From Perognathus longimembris pacificus (Eukaryota; Chordata; Mammalia; Rodentia; Heteromyidae), in contig NC_063166.1 of assembly GCF_023159225.1 (NCBI RefSeq), forward strand, positions 74,898,575 through 74,962,574: DNA of 64,000 bases, in the 5' to 3' direction. Positions 23,214 through 33,639 of this stretch are shown here, in pieces. The first letter of the stretch is position 1. Every line of letters begins with the position of its first letter. The notes under the pieces were generated by a model. The model did no database searches. It was not told the DNA's origin and saw only the letters and a program-made list of their open reading frames with translations. The position numbers and the translations under genes are program-made.

Positions 23214-23469
23214 GACTATCATTGACTCTTGCCAAAGGCCCAGAACATAAAAGAATATTTGGGAAAGTTGTTCATCGATTTCTCATCAATATTAACGAAT
23301 GTGTGTTATGGATAAAGAACTGTCCTAAATGCTGAATGAATGAAGTCAGAGGGAACAGAACCTACAAAAAACCCTGCTCACACATATTTTAATGGAAGGA
23401 GAAAGACAGAAAGCAAGGTAAGCAGTGTGTCAAATGGTGCTGACAGAAAACAGCAGAGCGTGCTATAGC

Positions 23470-23590
23470 TTGGTTCTAATATCTCCCAAAGGCCATCTGC
23501 TGAAGGTTTGGTTGCCAACCTATGGCACAGTTGTGAGGTGACAGAATCTTCAGGGGTGGGGCCATGCAAATTAGACAGCCAGGAGTTGGG
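23470..23590 (+). mobile_element. MaLR-like LTR 5' fragment, sense
   Basis: 'gcttggttctaatatctccc', 'aaaggccatctgctgaaggt', 'tttggttgccaacctatggc' and 'ttcaggggtggggcc' match the 5' portion of the LTR family seen at 14778 and 17990. It is followed about 40 bp later by an antisense piece of a related LTR. Confidence 0.6.
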
Positions 23591-23629
23591 GACCCTTTGT
23601 TCTTCTTCCTGCCTGATTGGCGAAGCAAA

Positions 23630-23978
23630 GACACTCAGCTCACCTCATGGTGGACAGGAAGCAGAAAGAATAACAGAAGAGGACCAGGGCCGAGGTATAC
23701 CCTTCAAAGGCATGTCCCTACCCACCCATTTCCTCCAACTTCCCCCCAACCACCTTCCTTAGTTCCACCATCTCCACATAGCGGACTCAAATCTAGAATC
23801 TGCTGGTGGAATAGACCACGAGTAGGCCAGAGCCCTCACAATCTAATGGTGTCCGGAAACACCTTCTCAGAGACAAACCCAGGAGTGGGTTTTCTTAATC
23901 AACTAGGCATCTCTCATTCCAATCGTGACAGCCATTCAATCAAGATTAATCATCACCACTAGCACCTGAACATATTCT
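23630..23978 (-). mobile_element. MaLR-like LTR, antisense
   Basis: 'gctcacctcatggtggacag', 'gaagcagaaag', 'cccttcaaaggcatgtccct', 'gttccaccatctccacatag' and the end 'atcaagattaatcatcacc' are the reverse complement of the same LTR type. The sense 23470 fragment and this copy face each other. Confidence 0.65.
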
Positions 23979-23979
23979 T

Positions 23980-25055
23980 TATAACATCACAGTGACTGCT
24001 ACAAAGAACATTTTCAAGCATCTACAGACTTGTCCTGGGACCCGACCACAATATGGTCGGTTCAGGCCTTCCATGGCTGACAGCATCTCCTTCTGAGAGG
24101 CAGAGCAGAGAAAGATCCTTAAGAAGAATGGATTCAGCCAGGACAGTAGGTCTGTGCATCCTCCCCTTCTTCCTGTCACTCCGTAGCCCTTCCTTTCCTT
24201 TTCCCCAGCCTACTTCTCATTCAACACGAGTTGTACACTGGATTTCCAGCCTTGCTCCCCCTTCCCCCAGCCTGGGATCATTAGAGAGGACTCCATTGTG
24301 CAATGAGAGGAGGCAAGGGGGTTTTCAGGCATGGTTTTTTGGTTTCACCGAAAGTCTATAGTGTTTAAATAGCCTCTTTGTTCTCTCTCTCTCAATAGTT
24401 CCTGTGTCTTAAGAAATTACGAATGTTCATTCTTCCCATTGCATTAGTAGTTTGGAGGAATAAAAAAAAAAGAACAGAAAAGAAAAGAAACCAATTAAAA
24501 AATAAAGTTCTTAAGCTCACGAGCAGCATTTATAATAACTTCACAGGTGGAACCTGCACTTACTGCTGGCAGCTGAAACAGAAGGTTCCTTCAGAGGTGA
24601 GCAATAAAGAAGCCATTTAGTACTTGATCTTCAGAGGTGCTTTTATCAACTCACTTTCCCCTCCCCTCCCCCCTGCCTTGCACCATCCTTGGCTTCTGTG
24701 TAACCCAAGGAAAAAGAGTTGTACCCACCAGCTCTTCCACATTTGCATGGGTCAGGCATCTTATTAAATGGGTTTTCCCCAAATGGCAAACTCTGACAGC
24801 CAACACTTAAATATTTCATCAATTTCAATAGGATGTCGATTTCTCCTGCCAAGGAAGTGGCTTTGTAAGCTAATCTGGGGTGAGGGAGGGGAGCCAGTTC
24901 CAATGCAGAAAGGGAATCTGGCTATATATGACTACATCTCTAGTCTTGAGCTTTACCTGGCCAACAATGGTGCCAAGACAATGTTGGTTTCATCCAACAG
25001 ATCTGAGTCCATTGACTTATTATTTTACTCTTCTCGCTTAATAATATCCCCTCTC
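23980..25055. other. Unique sequence
   Basis: No named element. A pyrimidine-rich patch lies at 24640-24680 and A-rich runs at 24460-24510. Confidence 0.5.
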
Positions 25056-25059
25056 CCCT

Positions 25060-25285
25060 TTATTTGTGCCAGTGCTGGGGCCTGAACTCGGGCTTCGTGC
25101 TCTCTCTGGGCTTTTTCATTCAAGGCTGGTGTTCTACCTCCTTAGCCACACTTCTACTTCCCACTTTTGTTTTCTGGTTAATTGGAGGTAAGAGTCTCAT
25201 GGATTTGTTCTCCCAGGCTAGCTTTGAACCTTGGTCCTCAGGTCTCAGTCTCTTGGTAGCTAGGGAACCAGCATCTGGCATGAAT
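25060..25285 (-). mobile_element. Type A SINE
   Basis: Reverse complement: 'ggggcctgaactcgggcttc', 'tcattcaaggctggtgttct', 'ttaattggaggtaagagtct' and 'tcctcaggtctcagtctctt'. Near full length. Confidence 0.85.
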
Positions 25286-25289
25286 ATTT

Positions 25290-26470
25290 CCTTTACACCT
25301 ACAATGTTCCAGATTCTCCACTAAGAGCTGCGGCCATGGAAGTGAATCAAACAACCTTTTTGGCCTTCAAAGGGCTTTGACTTTAGTTGAACAGAAAGGT
25401 AATAAACAAATACATGAAGAAGTGGCATCGCTGATAACTCATTTCATATAGAAATAAGGGTGTTTTTTGGGGGGTGTGGCATCAAGAGAGCCACAGGATG
25501 TTCAGAAAATAACTCCAGCCTATGCTTTTACCTTCTCCTGAAGATGCTTCACCTCAGCAAACAACAGGAACAGCACAAAACAAAATATTAGATTTTGGTT
25601 AGGAGGTTCGATCTTGACTTTGTCACATTGCACCAGGGTTCCTGGCTAAACTATGAGGTCACCAGAATCAAAGCTGAGAAAGTACAGCCTCACCTCTCTG
25701 TTTCCTCAGGAACACTACCCACAAATGACGAAGCGAATCAAAGGTTCCAAAAGTCATTGCTAAGACTGAGAAATGTCGTTACATGAAGGCCCTTGCCTAG
25801 GATTTTGCCCAAACCCGGTGTTCAGTGAGTGCCAGCTCCATTCTTTCTTCACTGGCCTCTCCTTTTCCATAAAAGGGACCTGGCCGTCCACAAGCCCCAC
25901 AGTCCCCATCCTTCCATCCAGCTCTACACATACACAAAACCCTATGGGAAGCATTCTTTCACATCCACTCTTCCCTTTGATTCCGGTGACCCTCAACTTA
26001 CTTGACCTGCTATGGCTTCTTTGTGAGTCTCGGGCTCAGTTAAGTCCCTACTGCTCCAGCTGGTCCTCCTTCATGATGGTCCACGTATACATCTCCCATG
26101 GGGAAGATCTAGGTAACAGTGCCCACGCCCACCCTTTCTCACTGCTGCAGGAAGACTCTGGATGGGTAAGAATGGAGGAGACCTTCCACAAGGAAGATCT
26201 TGGAATGGCAGAGGCCCCAGGAACTCCTGCTGAGATTTCTGGCTTCCTCAGCAGACAGGAGAAGCAAGTACTGGTTCCCTCCTTGAGGGATGGAACAAAA
26301 GGACCACATTATTCTGCCTTCTTTTCCATCCCACAAAGCTCTCCAAGCCATTTTCCTTCCCCATAGCACTGACCATGCTGTAACAAAAATCCCACACACC
26401 ACTGCCCTTCAATGCCTCCCCTTGAAAGAAAGAGAAGAAACGCAAACCCCTTGGAATGGCCAACAGGGCT
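25290..26470. other. Unique stretch with a 197-codon plus-strand open frame
   Basis: The open frame at 25773-26366 translates to a Ser/Pro/His-rich sequence with no recognisable domain. Overlapping minus-strand frames (26139-26565) cover the same DNA, so there is no strand-specific coding signal that I can see. Not called as a gene. Confidence 0.5.
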
Positions 26471-26474
26471 GTGC

Positions 26475-26910
26475 AGGAGGAGAGCCTTCCTTCTAACTGC
26501 TCCTTGCTGATCCCCATTCCATTCTTTGACAAGCTAAACTCTCTCCTGCCATGGGGCTTTTGCATCTGCTACATCTTTTTACGCCAACTCCCAACATGTT
26601 CACATGACCAGTTCTTGTCTCTTCTGTCAGGTTTGTTTACCTCTCACCTCAGAGAAGTACATCCCAACCACCACAGAGAAAGTTCACATTCAGCTCCCAG
26701 CCGTCTTAGTGCTCGTGCCCATGAGTCACATTAGGCGCTACCATATGCAGCTGTGTGTGTCTCTGATGTTTCGTTTTATGTCTCCACTAGCATGGAAGCT
26801 TCATGGAAGCAGAGCATGTTGCCGTCTCAGTAGCTGCTCTTTTCCTGTGCTCAGTCAGCACTTAGTAGGAGTTCAATAAACTCACCGAATGAATGCATGA
26901 GTGAATAAAA
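26475..26910 (+). mobile_element. L2 LINE 3' end
   Basis: 'tgccatggggcttttgcatc', 'tctcacctcagagaagtac', 'catggaagcttcatggaagc' and 'agcacttagtaggagttcaa' with 'taaactcaccgaatgaatg' are the L2 3' UTR and its terminal (TGAA)-rich end in order. Confidence 0.85.
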
Positions 26911-27159
26911 AAAAAAGAATCCATTCTACCATTTTATCCATGAAATGAAGATCCACCAGTGTCGTTTGCAACTAGAAAAGGAGATATGTAAAATATATAA
27001 TATCTACATGTACAATATGCAGCACTTACATAATAGAGGCATGTTAATGCATATGTTACATATTTCTGTCTACATAGATTCATTTATATAATAAAAAATA
27101 TAAGGATATAAGTTCCTCATTATGAAGGAAAGGTATATCTGCTTTTCTACACTGACATA

Positions 27160-27275
27160 AGCCTCACAGGTCCCTGAGGGATAGGCATTTTGTGGTGGAG
27201 AAAATTGAAGCACAGAGTGGTTTGAAAACTTTTCCAAGGTCACACAGCTAAAGAATGACAGTTTTCTGGCTTTTG
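27160..27275 (-). mobile_element. MIR SINE
   Basis: 'gagaaaattgaagcacagag' and 'ttttccaaggtcacacagct' are the antisense MIR core. Confidence 0.75.
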
Positions 27276-27279
27276 CCCT

Positions 27280-27965
27280 GGTTAGAGGAGGGTGGATCTC
27301 AGACCTGGGACTAAAACACAAGTGTTCATGTTTACCCTGCAGTAGCACATATGGATGTTAAACAGAATGGGCTCATTTTCTTGGGCACTGCCTGTGCCTA
27401 GCCTATGTGAGTGTCAGAGCCCCAGAAAGGCTCCCCAGCCGCCTCCCTCCTCCCCTCTCCGCAGCTCAATTTTACATCCTGCAAGAAGCTGCTTAGGAGC
27501 AGGACAGAAGCCTGTCTGGGAAGCATCCTCTGTCTCTCCCAGGACTAATCTGCCATGAAGCAGATACAAAGCCCCATTTATCACACCCAGTGGGACATAA
27601 GGCCCCAGCAGAGGCCTCCAGCTTCCAGTGTCTAGCCTCTCCTCCCACCATGGACCCTGCATCACTGGCTGGGCAGAGCAGCTCAGCCAGGACATCTCCA
27701 GGGCATGGGGTCCCCTCATCCAGCCCATATGCAGGGCCTGTGGTGAAAGGGCTTTCTTTTCAAGTGAAATACACAGGACAGAAGACACCCTTTCCAAGTG
27801 AGCAATTTCATAGCATCTGTGACATTCATGGTGCAATGAAACCATCCCCTTCACTGAGGTCCAAAACACGTTCATCACCCCCCGCCCCCCGAGAAGACCA
27901 TCCCTTCCCCCTCTCCCTTCCCCCAGGCCCCCTCCACACCACTCAGGGGCCTCCTGACCATACGG
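27280..27965. other. Unique sequence, GC-richer
   Basis: Open frames on both strands (154 codons minus at 27414-27878; 135 codons plus at 27590-27997) overlap almost completely. Neither has a recognisable motif. A C-rich block lies at 27880-27935. Confidence 0.5.
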
Positions 27966-27969
27966 ATTT

Positions 27970-28100
27970 GCTGATTCTCAGCATTTTGTACACCTGACGT
28001 CACACGCTATGGGGCCTTGTGCGTCCAGCTTCTTCACTCAGTACAATGCTCTACAGGTTCATCCATGCTGTGGCATGGGGACAAGTGTCCATTAGAGTTT
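27970..28100 (-). mobile_element. Old L1 fragment (antisense 3' region)
   Basis: 'ccagcttcttcactcagtac', 'aatgctctacaggttcatcc' and 'atgctgtggcatgggg' match the antisense L1 phrase that ends in '...ggttcatccatg'. It contains a TGACGTCA octamer at 27995. Confidence 0.65.
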
Positions 28101-28131
28101 GGGCCACTGGGCAGTCAGAAATTACAAGTAA

Positions 28132-28200
28132 GTAGGCTGTGGTGAGCTCAGGGGTACAGTGCTTGCCTATTAGGCATGAGGCTCGGGGTTCCATCCCCAG
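28132..28200 (+). mobile_element. ID-like SINE monomer
   Basis: 'gtggtgagctcaggggtaca', 'gtgcttgcctattaggcatg' and 'gttccatccccaggactg' form a clear ID unit including the tRNA-like B-box region. Its tail is a GAC/GAT trinucleotide array instead of poly-A. Confidence 0.8.
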
Positions 28201-28202
28201 GA

Positions 28203-28263
28203 CTGCAGATGATGGTGACCACAATGACGACAGTGACGATGACAACGATGACAATGACAACGC
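28203..28263. repeat. (GAY/ACR)n trinucleotide-like array
   Basis: Imperfect 'gatgatggtgacc...gacgatgacaacg' triplets form the tail of the ID SINE. Translations of this stretch are artefactual Asp/Asn-rich runs. Confidence 0.9.
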
Positions 28264-28264
28264 T

Positions 28265-28900
28265 AGGGGAAAAGCCACTCGCAAATTAGAAAGGGCCACT
28301 GACAGAAATACAATCTCTTTCAATCTGCCCAGCCCCTCTAAGGAATGGAACCATTCTGGATATATTTCCATTGGCAGGAGGTGGGGGATCCCTTCAGCCC
28401 CTCCCAGGTAATAAATCATCAGTGAAATGCAAGGCCCTTGTGTATACCAGACCCATCAGGGACTCCAGCGTGTCTAAGCCCTATCCACACTCGTGTAGAG
28501 AAAGGGAAAAGATGCCCATTTGTGCTCCTGTTTGTCTCTGCAGAAAGGAAAGCCAAACACAGCCATCTCAAGACCCCAGCACCTCCAAGAGTTAAATGGC
28601 ACTGTTGCTCAGCTCTGAATCCTACAGACTGTGGTCTGCCCTCACAGTGGCTTTGGCAAAGGCTGGTTCATGCATGACAGACGGTCAAATGTTATCAGTT
28701 CCCTTGACAAAGGGCTGGGATGTGATGCTGAATAAAACTCTGGCAAAAACCAGCCTAGGTACTGAGACCCAGTGCCTTCTACAGAGGGAGCATCAGATTC
28801 ATTTCCCAGATATACTGTGCTCCTGTCATCCACCCTGGCCCCCAATCATCCCTTCCCACCTCCCAAACGGCAGGATTTGCAGCAAGGTTGCTGACATGGT
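28265..28900. other. Unique sequence
   Basis: Frames of at most 126 codons with no motif (28596-28976 runs into the next element). Nothing named. Confidence 0.5.
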
Positions 28901-28904
28901 GGGC

Positions 28905-29105
28905 TGGGTCGCTTGGGTGTCCTGGGCTGCTATGAATTATGGGATGTTAGCAGCTTCCCTGGTCTCCATCGGCTAGTTGCTAACAGTTCCACTCCCCCAC
29001 CCTGCTCTGACAGCTAAAAATGTCCCCTGACTTGGCCCAATGTTGCCCCCCAGGGAGGGGGTGGCAATCAGTGGTGTTGTCTTGATACCACTGATTGAGA
29101 GTCGG
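28905..29105 (+). mobile_element. hAT-Charlie non-autonomous element
   Basis: 'tgtcctgggctgctatgaat', 'tatgggatgttagcagcttc', 'cctggtctccatcggctag' and 'aaaaatgtcccctgacttgg' with 'ttgccccccaggg' follow the mammalian Charlie-derived MITE that ends near '...ttgagaaccactg'. An 11-bp perfect inverted repeat lies at its 3' end. Confidence 0.7.
29065..29097. repeat. Perfect 11-bp inverted repeat with 11-nt loop
   Basis: 'caatcagtggt' at 29065-29075 and its exact complement 'accactgattg' at 29087-29097. It sits at the terminal part of the hAT-like element. Confidence 0.9.
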
Positions 29106-29109
29106 GTCA

Positions 29110-29795
29110 GAGAGTAGCTGCACAGAGGTTTGGACCAACGTTGTCTGAGACCCGCAGGTATGGGATCTCCAGCCTTGCTTCTTCCAAAATTAGGTTAATT
29201 ACAATCAACTCTCAATTACCCAGGGGCCAATTATCTGCATTACCATAGTCCCCACCCTCACACTACCTACCTTCCGCCCAATTGCCACTCACAGTGGGGA
29301 AGAAGAAGGAATTTAGAATCAAGCACACAGACTCAGGGGAAGGAAGGCTGGGTTATTTATTCTGTTTGTTTAGGAAGGAGAATTAAGCAGGTGTAAGATG
29401 CACCATCCTTGTGTGGTGGGGCATAAGAATATTTCCCGGCCTTCCCTCACAGTCCCCTCCCACTCCAGCAGAGACACCAAAAATCCCCTCTGCACTCTGC
29501 CTTCCCCTCGGTTCTTCTTTCTCCCTGCAAGCCACCTTCCTGTATCTCCTTCAGGCAGAGGCCTGAAGCAAGGCCTTCTGTGAGGGTCCCAGACAAGACA
29601 CAAGGGAATACTATTTGAACACACAGAAGAATAACATATGTACAAACAGGGAGAGCCCCACTGTCTTATTTCACAACCTGAAAAAAAAATATGAATAAAC
29701 TGCAACATCTCCCTCACCATCCCTTCCCTTCTAGCTCTGGCTGCTTTTCTCTTCCTGGCCAATGAGTTTCCTGGAAGTGTGCCTCCATTCGCCTT
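29110..29795. other. Unique sequence
   Basis: A 148-codon minus-strand frame (29370-29816) has no recognisable motif. 29180-29260 is rich in 'aattac' elements. Confidence 0.45.
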
Positions 29796-29799
29796 TCCC

Positions 29800-29960
29800 A
29801 ACATCCCAACCTCCACTCCTTCTGTGAGTAGCCCTGCGTCCTTATCTGTGTTGTAAGACTCTAGAGGGCAAGGACTTTATCTGTTTTGTTCAGTCTTCTA
29901 TTCTCAGTGCTGGCCTACAGAAGGTGATAAAATTATTTTTGTCAGATGAGTTAAGTGAAA
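29800..29960 (+). mobile_element. L2 LINE 3' end
   Basis: 'ctagagggcaaggactttat', 'ctgttttgttcagtcttcta' and 'tctcagtgctggcctacaga' with 'aggtgataaa' match the L2 terminal 100 bp. The expected (TGAA)n tail has become the long array that follows. Confidence 0.8.
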
Positions 29961-30330
29961 GACTGAAAAAGTGAATGAGTTAGTAGATAAATGAATAAGT
30001 GAATGACTGAGTGAGCAAGTGGATGATTGAATGAATGAATGGAAGTGAATGAGTAGATGAATAAGGAAGTGGGCAAATGCATGAATGCGTGCGTGAGGGG
30101 GTGAATGAATGAGTGTGGAAGTAAATGAGTAAGTGAATGAGCATATAAGTGGGTGAATGAATGAAGGAGTGGTTAAGCGAACAAATGAAAGAGTGTGTGA
30201 GTGAGTGAATGAGTGAGCAGGTAAGTAAATGAATGAGTGAATGAGTATATGATTGGACGAGTAAGTGGTTACATGAACAAATGAATGAATGCATGCATGA
30301 GGGGATGAACTAATGAGTGAGCAAATCTCA
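29960..30330. repeat. Degenerate (GAAT/GAGT)n array
   Basis: About 370 bp of 'gaatgaatgagtgagt'-type tetranucleotides with many variants and no clean higher-order unit. It translates as a His/Ser/Leu-rich artefact on the minus strand. It starts at the L2 terminus. Confidence 0.95.
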
Positions 30331-30334
30331 CTTG

Positions 30335-32185
30335 CCTTCTGAGAAGCATTCCCAAGGCTGACTTTTCCTCACCTCTGAAAAGCAGCCTTCCTTTTGTTTC
30401 CGGAAGGGGACAGGCTGAGGGGGCAGGCAGCCACGGGAGACAGACAAGGCGCATGCGGAGAGACTGTGACGTCAGCCAGTGTTCAGCAATCCCAGTCATC
30501 CCAGACCAAGGCTTATCAGCCATGTCACTACCAGAGCTGTTCTTTGACAATCCAGCCCCAGCAAATGGCACCCTGCGAAGAGCCAAGGTTCTCATCAGAT
30601 GCCCTCACCTGAGCTCCTTGGCCTCCCACATACCCCAGCGGAGTCCTCCAACATTCGTTATGAGACTAACAAACCTTGCTAACCAGACCTGCTTTAATAC
30701 ATAACTGACGGAGTCATGAGTGGTTTATATCACTAGGTTTGGGGGCCATTTGTTGTTCAGCAAAGGCACCTAAACCACATGGCTATTGCCTATCTTTGCC
30801 AAATTATCCTCGAGTCTCCCCAGTACACAGAGGGACCAGGAACCTTACCCTATAGAGCTGAAATGACACAGTGGGCTTTGCCAATTCTCCTCCCTTACCA
30901 CATCAGAGTGCCTTCTGGGGCTTGGCACAGGCTTGGGCTAAGTCATCAGGTGCACATGTGCTGGACCAATGAATCCAATTCTGGCCTCCACAAGGATGCC
31001 TGGAGTCCTAGCCCTGGCTATGCTTCAGGGACCCGGGGAAGGAAAGCGGACTGCGAGTGTTACTGTAATGATCCTGACAAGTTCCAAGCCTGGTAATCAT
31101 TAACCATCCCCAGGAGAGCTAGTTAGCGAGTGCAGAAGAAAGCCCCCTCCTCGGGGTGGGGAGCACCAAGCCCTGATGGCACTTGGCTTCAAACTGAACT
31201 CCCAACGCCTTCTCACACAGCCTATCTGTCTATAAAATTGGTGGTTTCTATAGAAACAGAGGCACTATAGTAAAAGCAAAGGGAAATCGTACATTCTGCC
31301 AGCGTACGGAGATCAATCCTGTTCTTAGACGGGGCCAGGACTCTTTCACGCTTTTTTTTTTTTTTTGAGCATCTCATCTTTCGTTTCCACCCTAGCCGTC
31401 TCATCTCATATTTATGAGGCTCCTGCGCCAATAATCACATCCCTTCTCACCCAGCTGCCTTTGTTAAGCATGACCACAGACGGGAGTCCAGAGGAGCGTG
31501 GGGTCCCTGGCATCCCCACGCAAAGTCAGCACTTCCAAACCTCAACCTCAGAGGTTCCCCGGGTGTGTGCGGTGGCTCCAAGGTGGAGGATCGGAAGGGA
31601 AGCCCTCAGCTGGGGCTGCATGGGGAACTGGGTCCACTGCTTATACTGTGGCTTCACACAGTCCCCAAGATCCTCAATATGAATCTATTGGCCATCTCCC
31701 CAAAGTGCAAGTCGTGGCTTTCTAACAGGCCTAAGTGGCTTTCTGATCTAGCTTGTATCGGAATTACTCGTGCTGTCTCTCTTCACCTGGGGGGAAAAGG
31801 AGGCACAGGTTGCATCTGCATATTTGAGAAGGAGGCTCAGATTGGGAGCCTCTTGTGAATACGTTAAAAAGTGTCCACTTTTATCTTGATTCCCTCCAAA
31901 CACAAGAAATAATGCCATTACTTCCTTCATCAAAGTGTATTTTTCTAACACTTAACTTGGCTGTGACCTAATAGCACTTAAAGGTGTTTTGCCTTTTTCC
32001 TGCTGTGCTAAATGCATGATTGGATGAATAGGGATAAAAAGGCAGATGTACACAGGGTCATATGCATATATACACAAACAAATTCCATGAACTACACTAT
32101 ATGCAGAGGAGGAGTCTAATGGTGCAATTCCTGTGAACAATTAACTTACAGTCTAACAAAATAAATACCAGGAGCAGGTATTCAT
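30335..32185. other. Unique stretch
   Basis: No gene or named repeat. There is a TGACGTCA octamer at 30467-30474 and a T16 run at 31351-31366. Open frames around 31365-31858 are overlapping and motif-free. Confidence 0.5.
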
Positions 32186-32189
32186 TGGT

Positions 32190-32440
32190 GTTGTTGGGGG
32201 GAGAAGGTTAGGAAGAGGGAGGGTAGACAAATACAGAGGGGAAGGGGAAGTGAATACAGTAATAATATTATTTGTACCTATATGAAAATGTAACCAGGCA
32301 ACTTGAAGGGATGGGTGAGGTTGGGAGAGTTGGGGTAGAATGATGGGAGAGATGATACTGATCAAGACAATATTATACTCAAAAACTGACATGCTGAATT
32401 AAAACTCCTTTGTATAAATAGTTAAAATCATGCTTTTCTT
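32190..32440 (+). mobile_element. L1 3' UTR/3' end
   Basis: Purine-rich 'gttaggaagagggagggtag', then 'tatgaaaatgtaaccagg', 'gggagagatgatactgatca', 'aaactcctttgtataaatag'. This layout is typical of a rodent L1 3' end in sense orientation. Confidence 0.6.
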
Positions 32441-32539
32441 AATTTTAAAAAGATGGATGAGGGGTGAATGTGTGTATATGGATAAAAGGAAATTAAATTA
32501 TAGATGTGCAGATGGGGGACTTACGAGTAGATGTGGGAG

Positions 32540-32685
32540 GGAGGCATATATGGAAAGATGAATAAATGGGTGAATGGATGGTAGATAGATGGGTGGATGG
32601 TGGATGGACAGATGAATAGATGGATGAATGGATGTAGGTATGGGTGGTAGATGGATATATGGATGGATGGATAGATGGATAAGCA
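32540..32685. repeat. (GGAT)n imperfect array
   Basis: GATG/GATA tetranucleotides with variants. It translates as Ile/His/Pro-rich artefact frames on the minus strand. Confidence 0.93.
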
Positions 32686-32780
32686 CTGATCGCTGATGGT
32701 AGCTTGGCCTAGGACAACAACAGTGACTATGGAGAGAAGAAAATAGATGCAAGAGTTATCAGAAGGCTTCCATGACTGAC

Positions 32781-32808
32781 CATATTGCACAATCCATATT
32801 GCACAATC
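32781..32808. repeat. 14-bp tandem duplication
   Basis: 'catattgcacaatc' occurs twice with no mismatch. Confidence 0.95.
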
Positions 32809-32824
32809 AGCTCAACCATATATC

Positions 32825-32940
32825 ACTTTGTGAGCCTCAATTTTCTCAGCTACAACTCATGGATAACCATACCCAAATCCTGGTAACATGAAAACCAAGT
32901 GAGATGTGATAGATGAAAGAACCAGACACAAGGCATAGCC
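32825..32940 (+). mobile_element. MIR-like fragment
   Basis: 'gagcctcaattttctcagct', 'ggataaccatacccaaatcc' and 'agacacaaggcatag' resemble the MIR 3' half. Weak. Confidence 0.5.
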
Positions 32941-33334
32941 AAGAAAATGTTTCTAACATTCGACCTCTATCTTTAATGAAAAAACAAACCTCTACATTCA
33001 GAGCTCCCAGACCACAAGCCCCAAGTAACACTAGATGCTTGTGGTTTAAAGAGAAGGTATTAGATCAGGAGAAAGGAGTCAAGGGTAACCCAGGACAGGG
33101 TCATCCAGTCACCTATTCCCTCCCCTAGCACAACAACTTGACCAGCAGGCTCCAAGCTTGTCCCCACCATGGCCGAGTCTCCATGTCATGTCCAAGAAAG
33201 CTAGTACAAAAGCCAATCCTACTCAACCCGCTTGAGCCAATTCCTCATTGAACCCCCATGAGGCCAGAATCACAAGGCTGCAGAGATGAAAGAAAACACT
33301 CCCATGACTTCTAAGCAGTACAGTATAGAAACCA

Positions 33335-33440
33335 AAAGTAGAGACTCAGGGACAGCTAGATTGATTGAAATCTCAAATTTGTCCCTGAAGAGCTGTGTCA
33401 CTGAGGTTAATTTAATGCCTCTGAGGTTCCATCTGCCTTT
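33335..33440 (+). mobile_element. MIR SINE
   Basis: 'gggacagctagattgattga', 'aatctcaaatttgtccc', 'agctgtgtcactgaggttaa' and 'tgcctctgaggttcc' correspond to the MIR core in order. Confidence 0.65.
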
Positions 33441-33504
33441 CATCCCCAGCCCATGACCCACAGTGGGGGCACAGGAAGAAAGGCCAAGGGGATATTCTAG
33501 GACT

Positions 33505-33575
33505 AGCAACATGGCTCAAGTGGTAGGCACCTAGCAAGTGCAAGGCCCAGAGTTCAAATCCCATCACCATCAAGA
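33505..33575 (+). mobile_element. ID-like SINE monomer
   Basis: 'ggctcaagtggtaggcacct', 'agcaagtgcaaggcccagag' and 'ttcaaatccca' define an ID unit. Its A-rich tail passes into a GGGA array. Confidence 0.75.
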
Positions 33576-33579
33576 GAAA

Positions 33580-33632
33580 AACAGGAAAGGAGGGAGGGGG
33601 AAGGAGGGAGAGGGGGAGAGAGGGAGGGAGGG
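33580..33632. repeat. (GGGA)n purine array
   Basis: AGGG/GGGA units forming the tail of the preceding ID SINE. G-quadruplex candidate. Confidence 0.93.
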
Positions 33633-33639
33633 AGAATTT

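Noticed and set aside
25773..26366. 197-codon plus-strand open frame
   Set aside because: Ser/Pro/His-rich with no domain. It is overlapped by minus-strand frames and lies next to an L2. A BLASTP hit would change this.
27414..27997. Overlapping 154- and 135-codon frames in a GC-richer patch
   Set aside because: Both strands are equally open. No splice signals or motif distinguish one as coding.
29980..30294. 104-codon His/Ser/Leu-rich minus-strand frame
   Set aside because: It is the GAAT array translated.
29960..30330. CRISPR-like or minisatellite array
   Set aside because: No spacer structure; a degenerate tetranucleotide array in a mammalian genome.
32498..32790. Ile/His/Pro-rich minus-strand frames
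   Set aside because: They translate the GGAT array.
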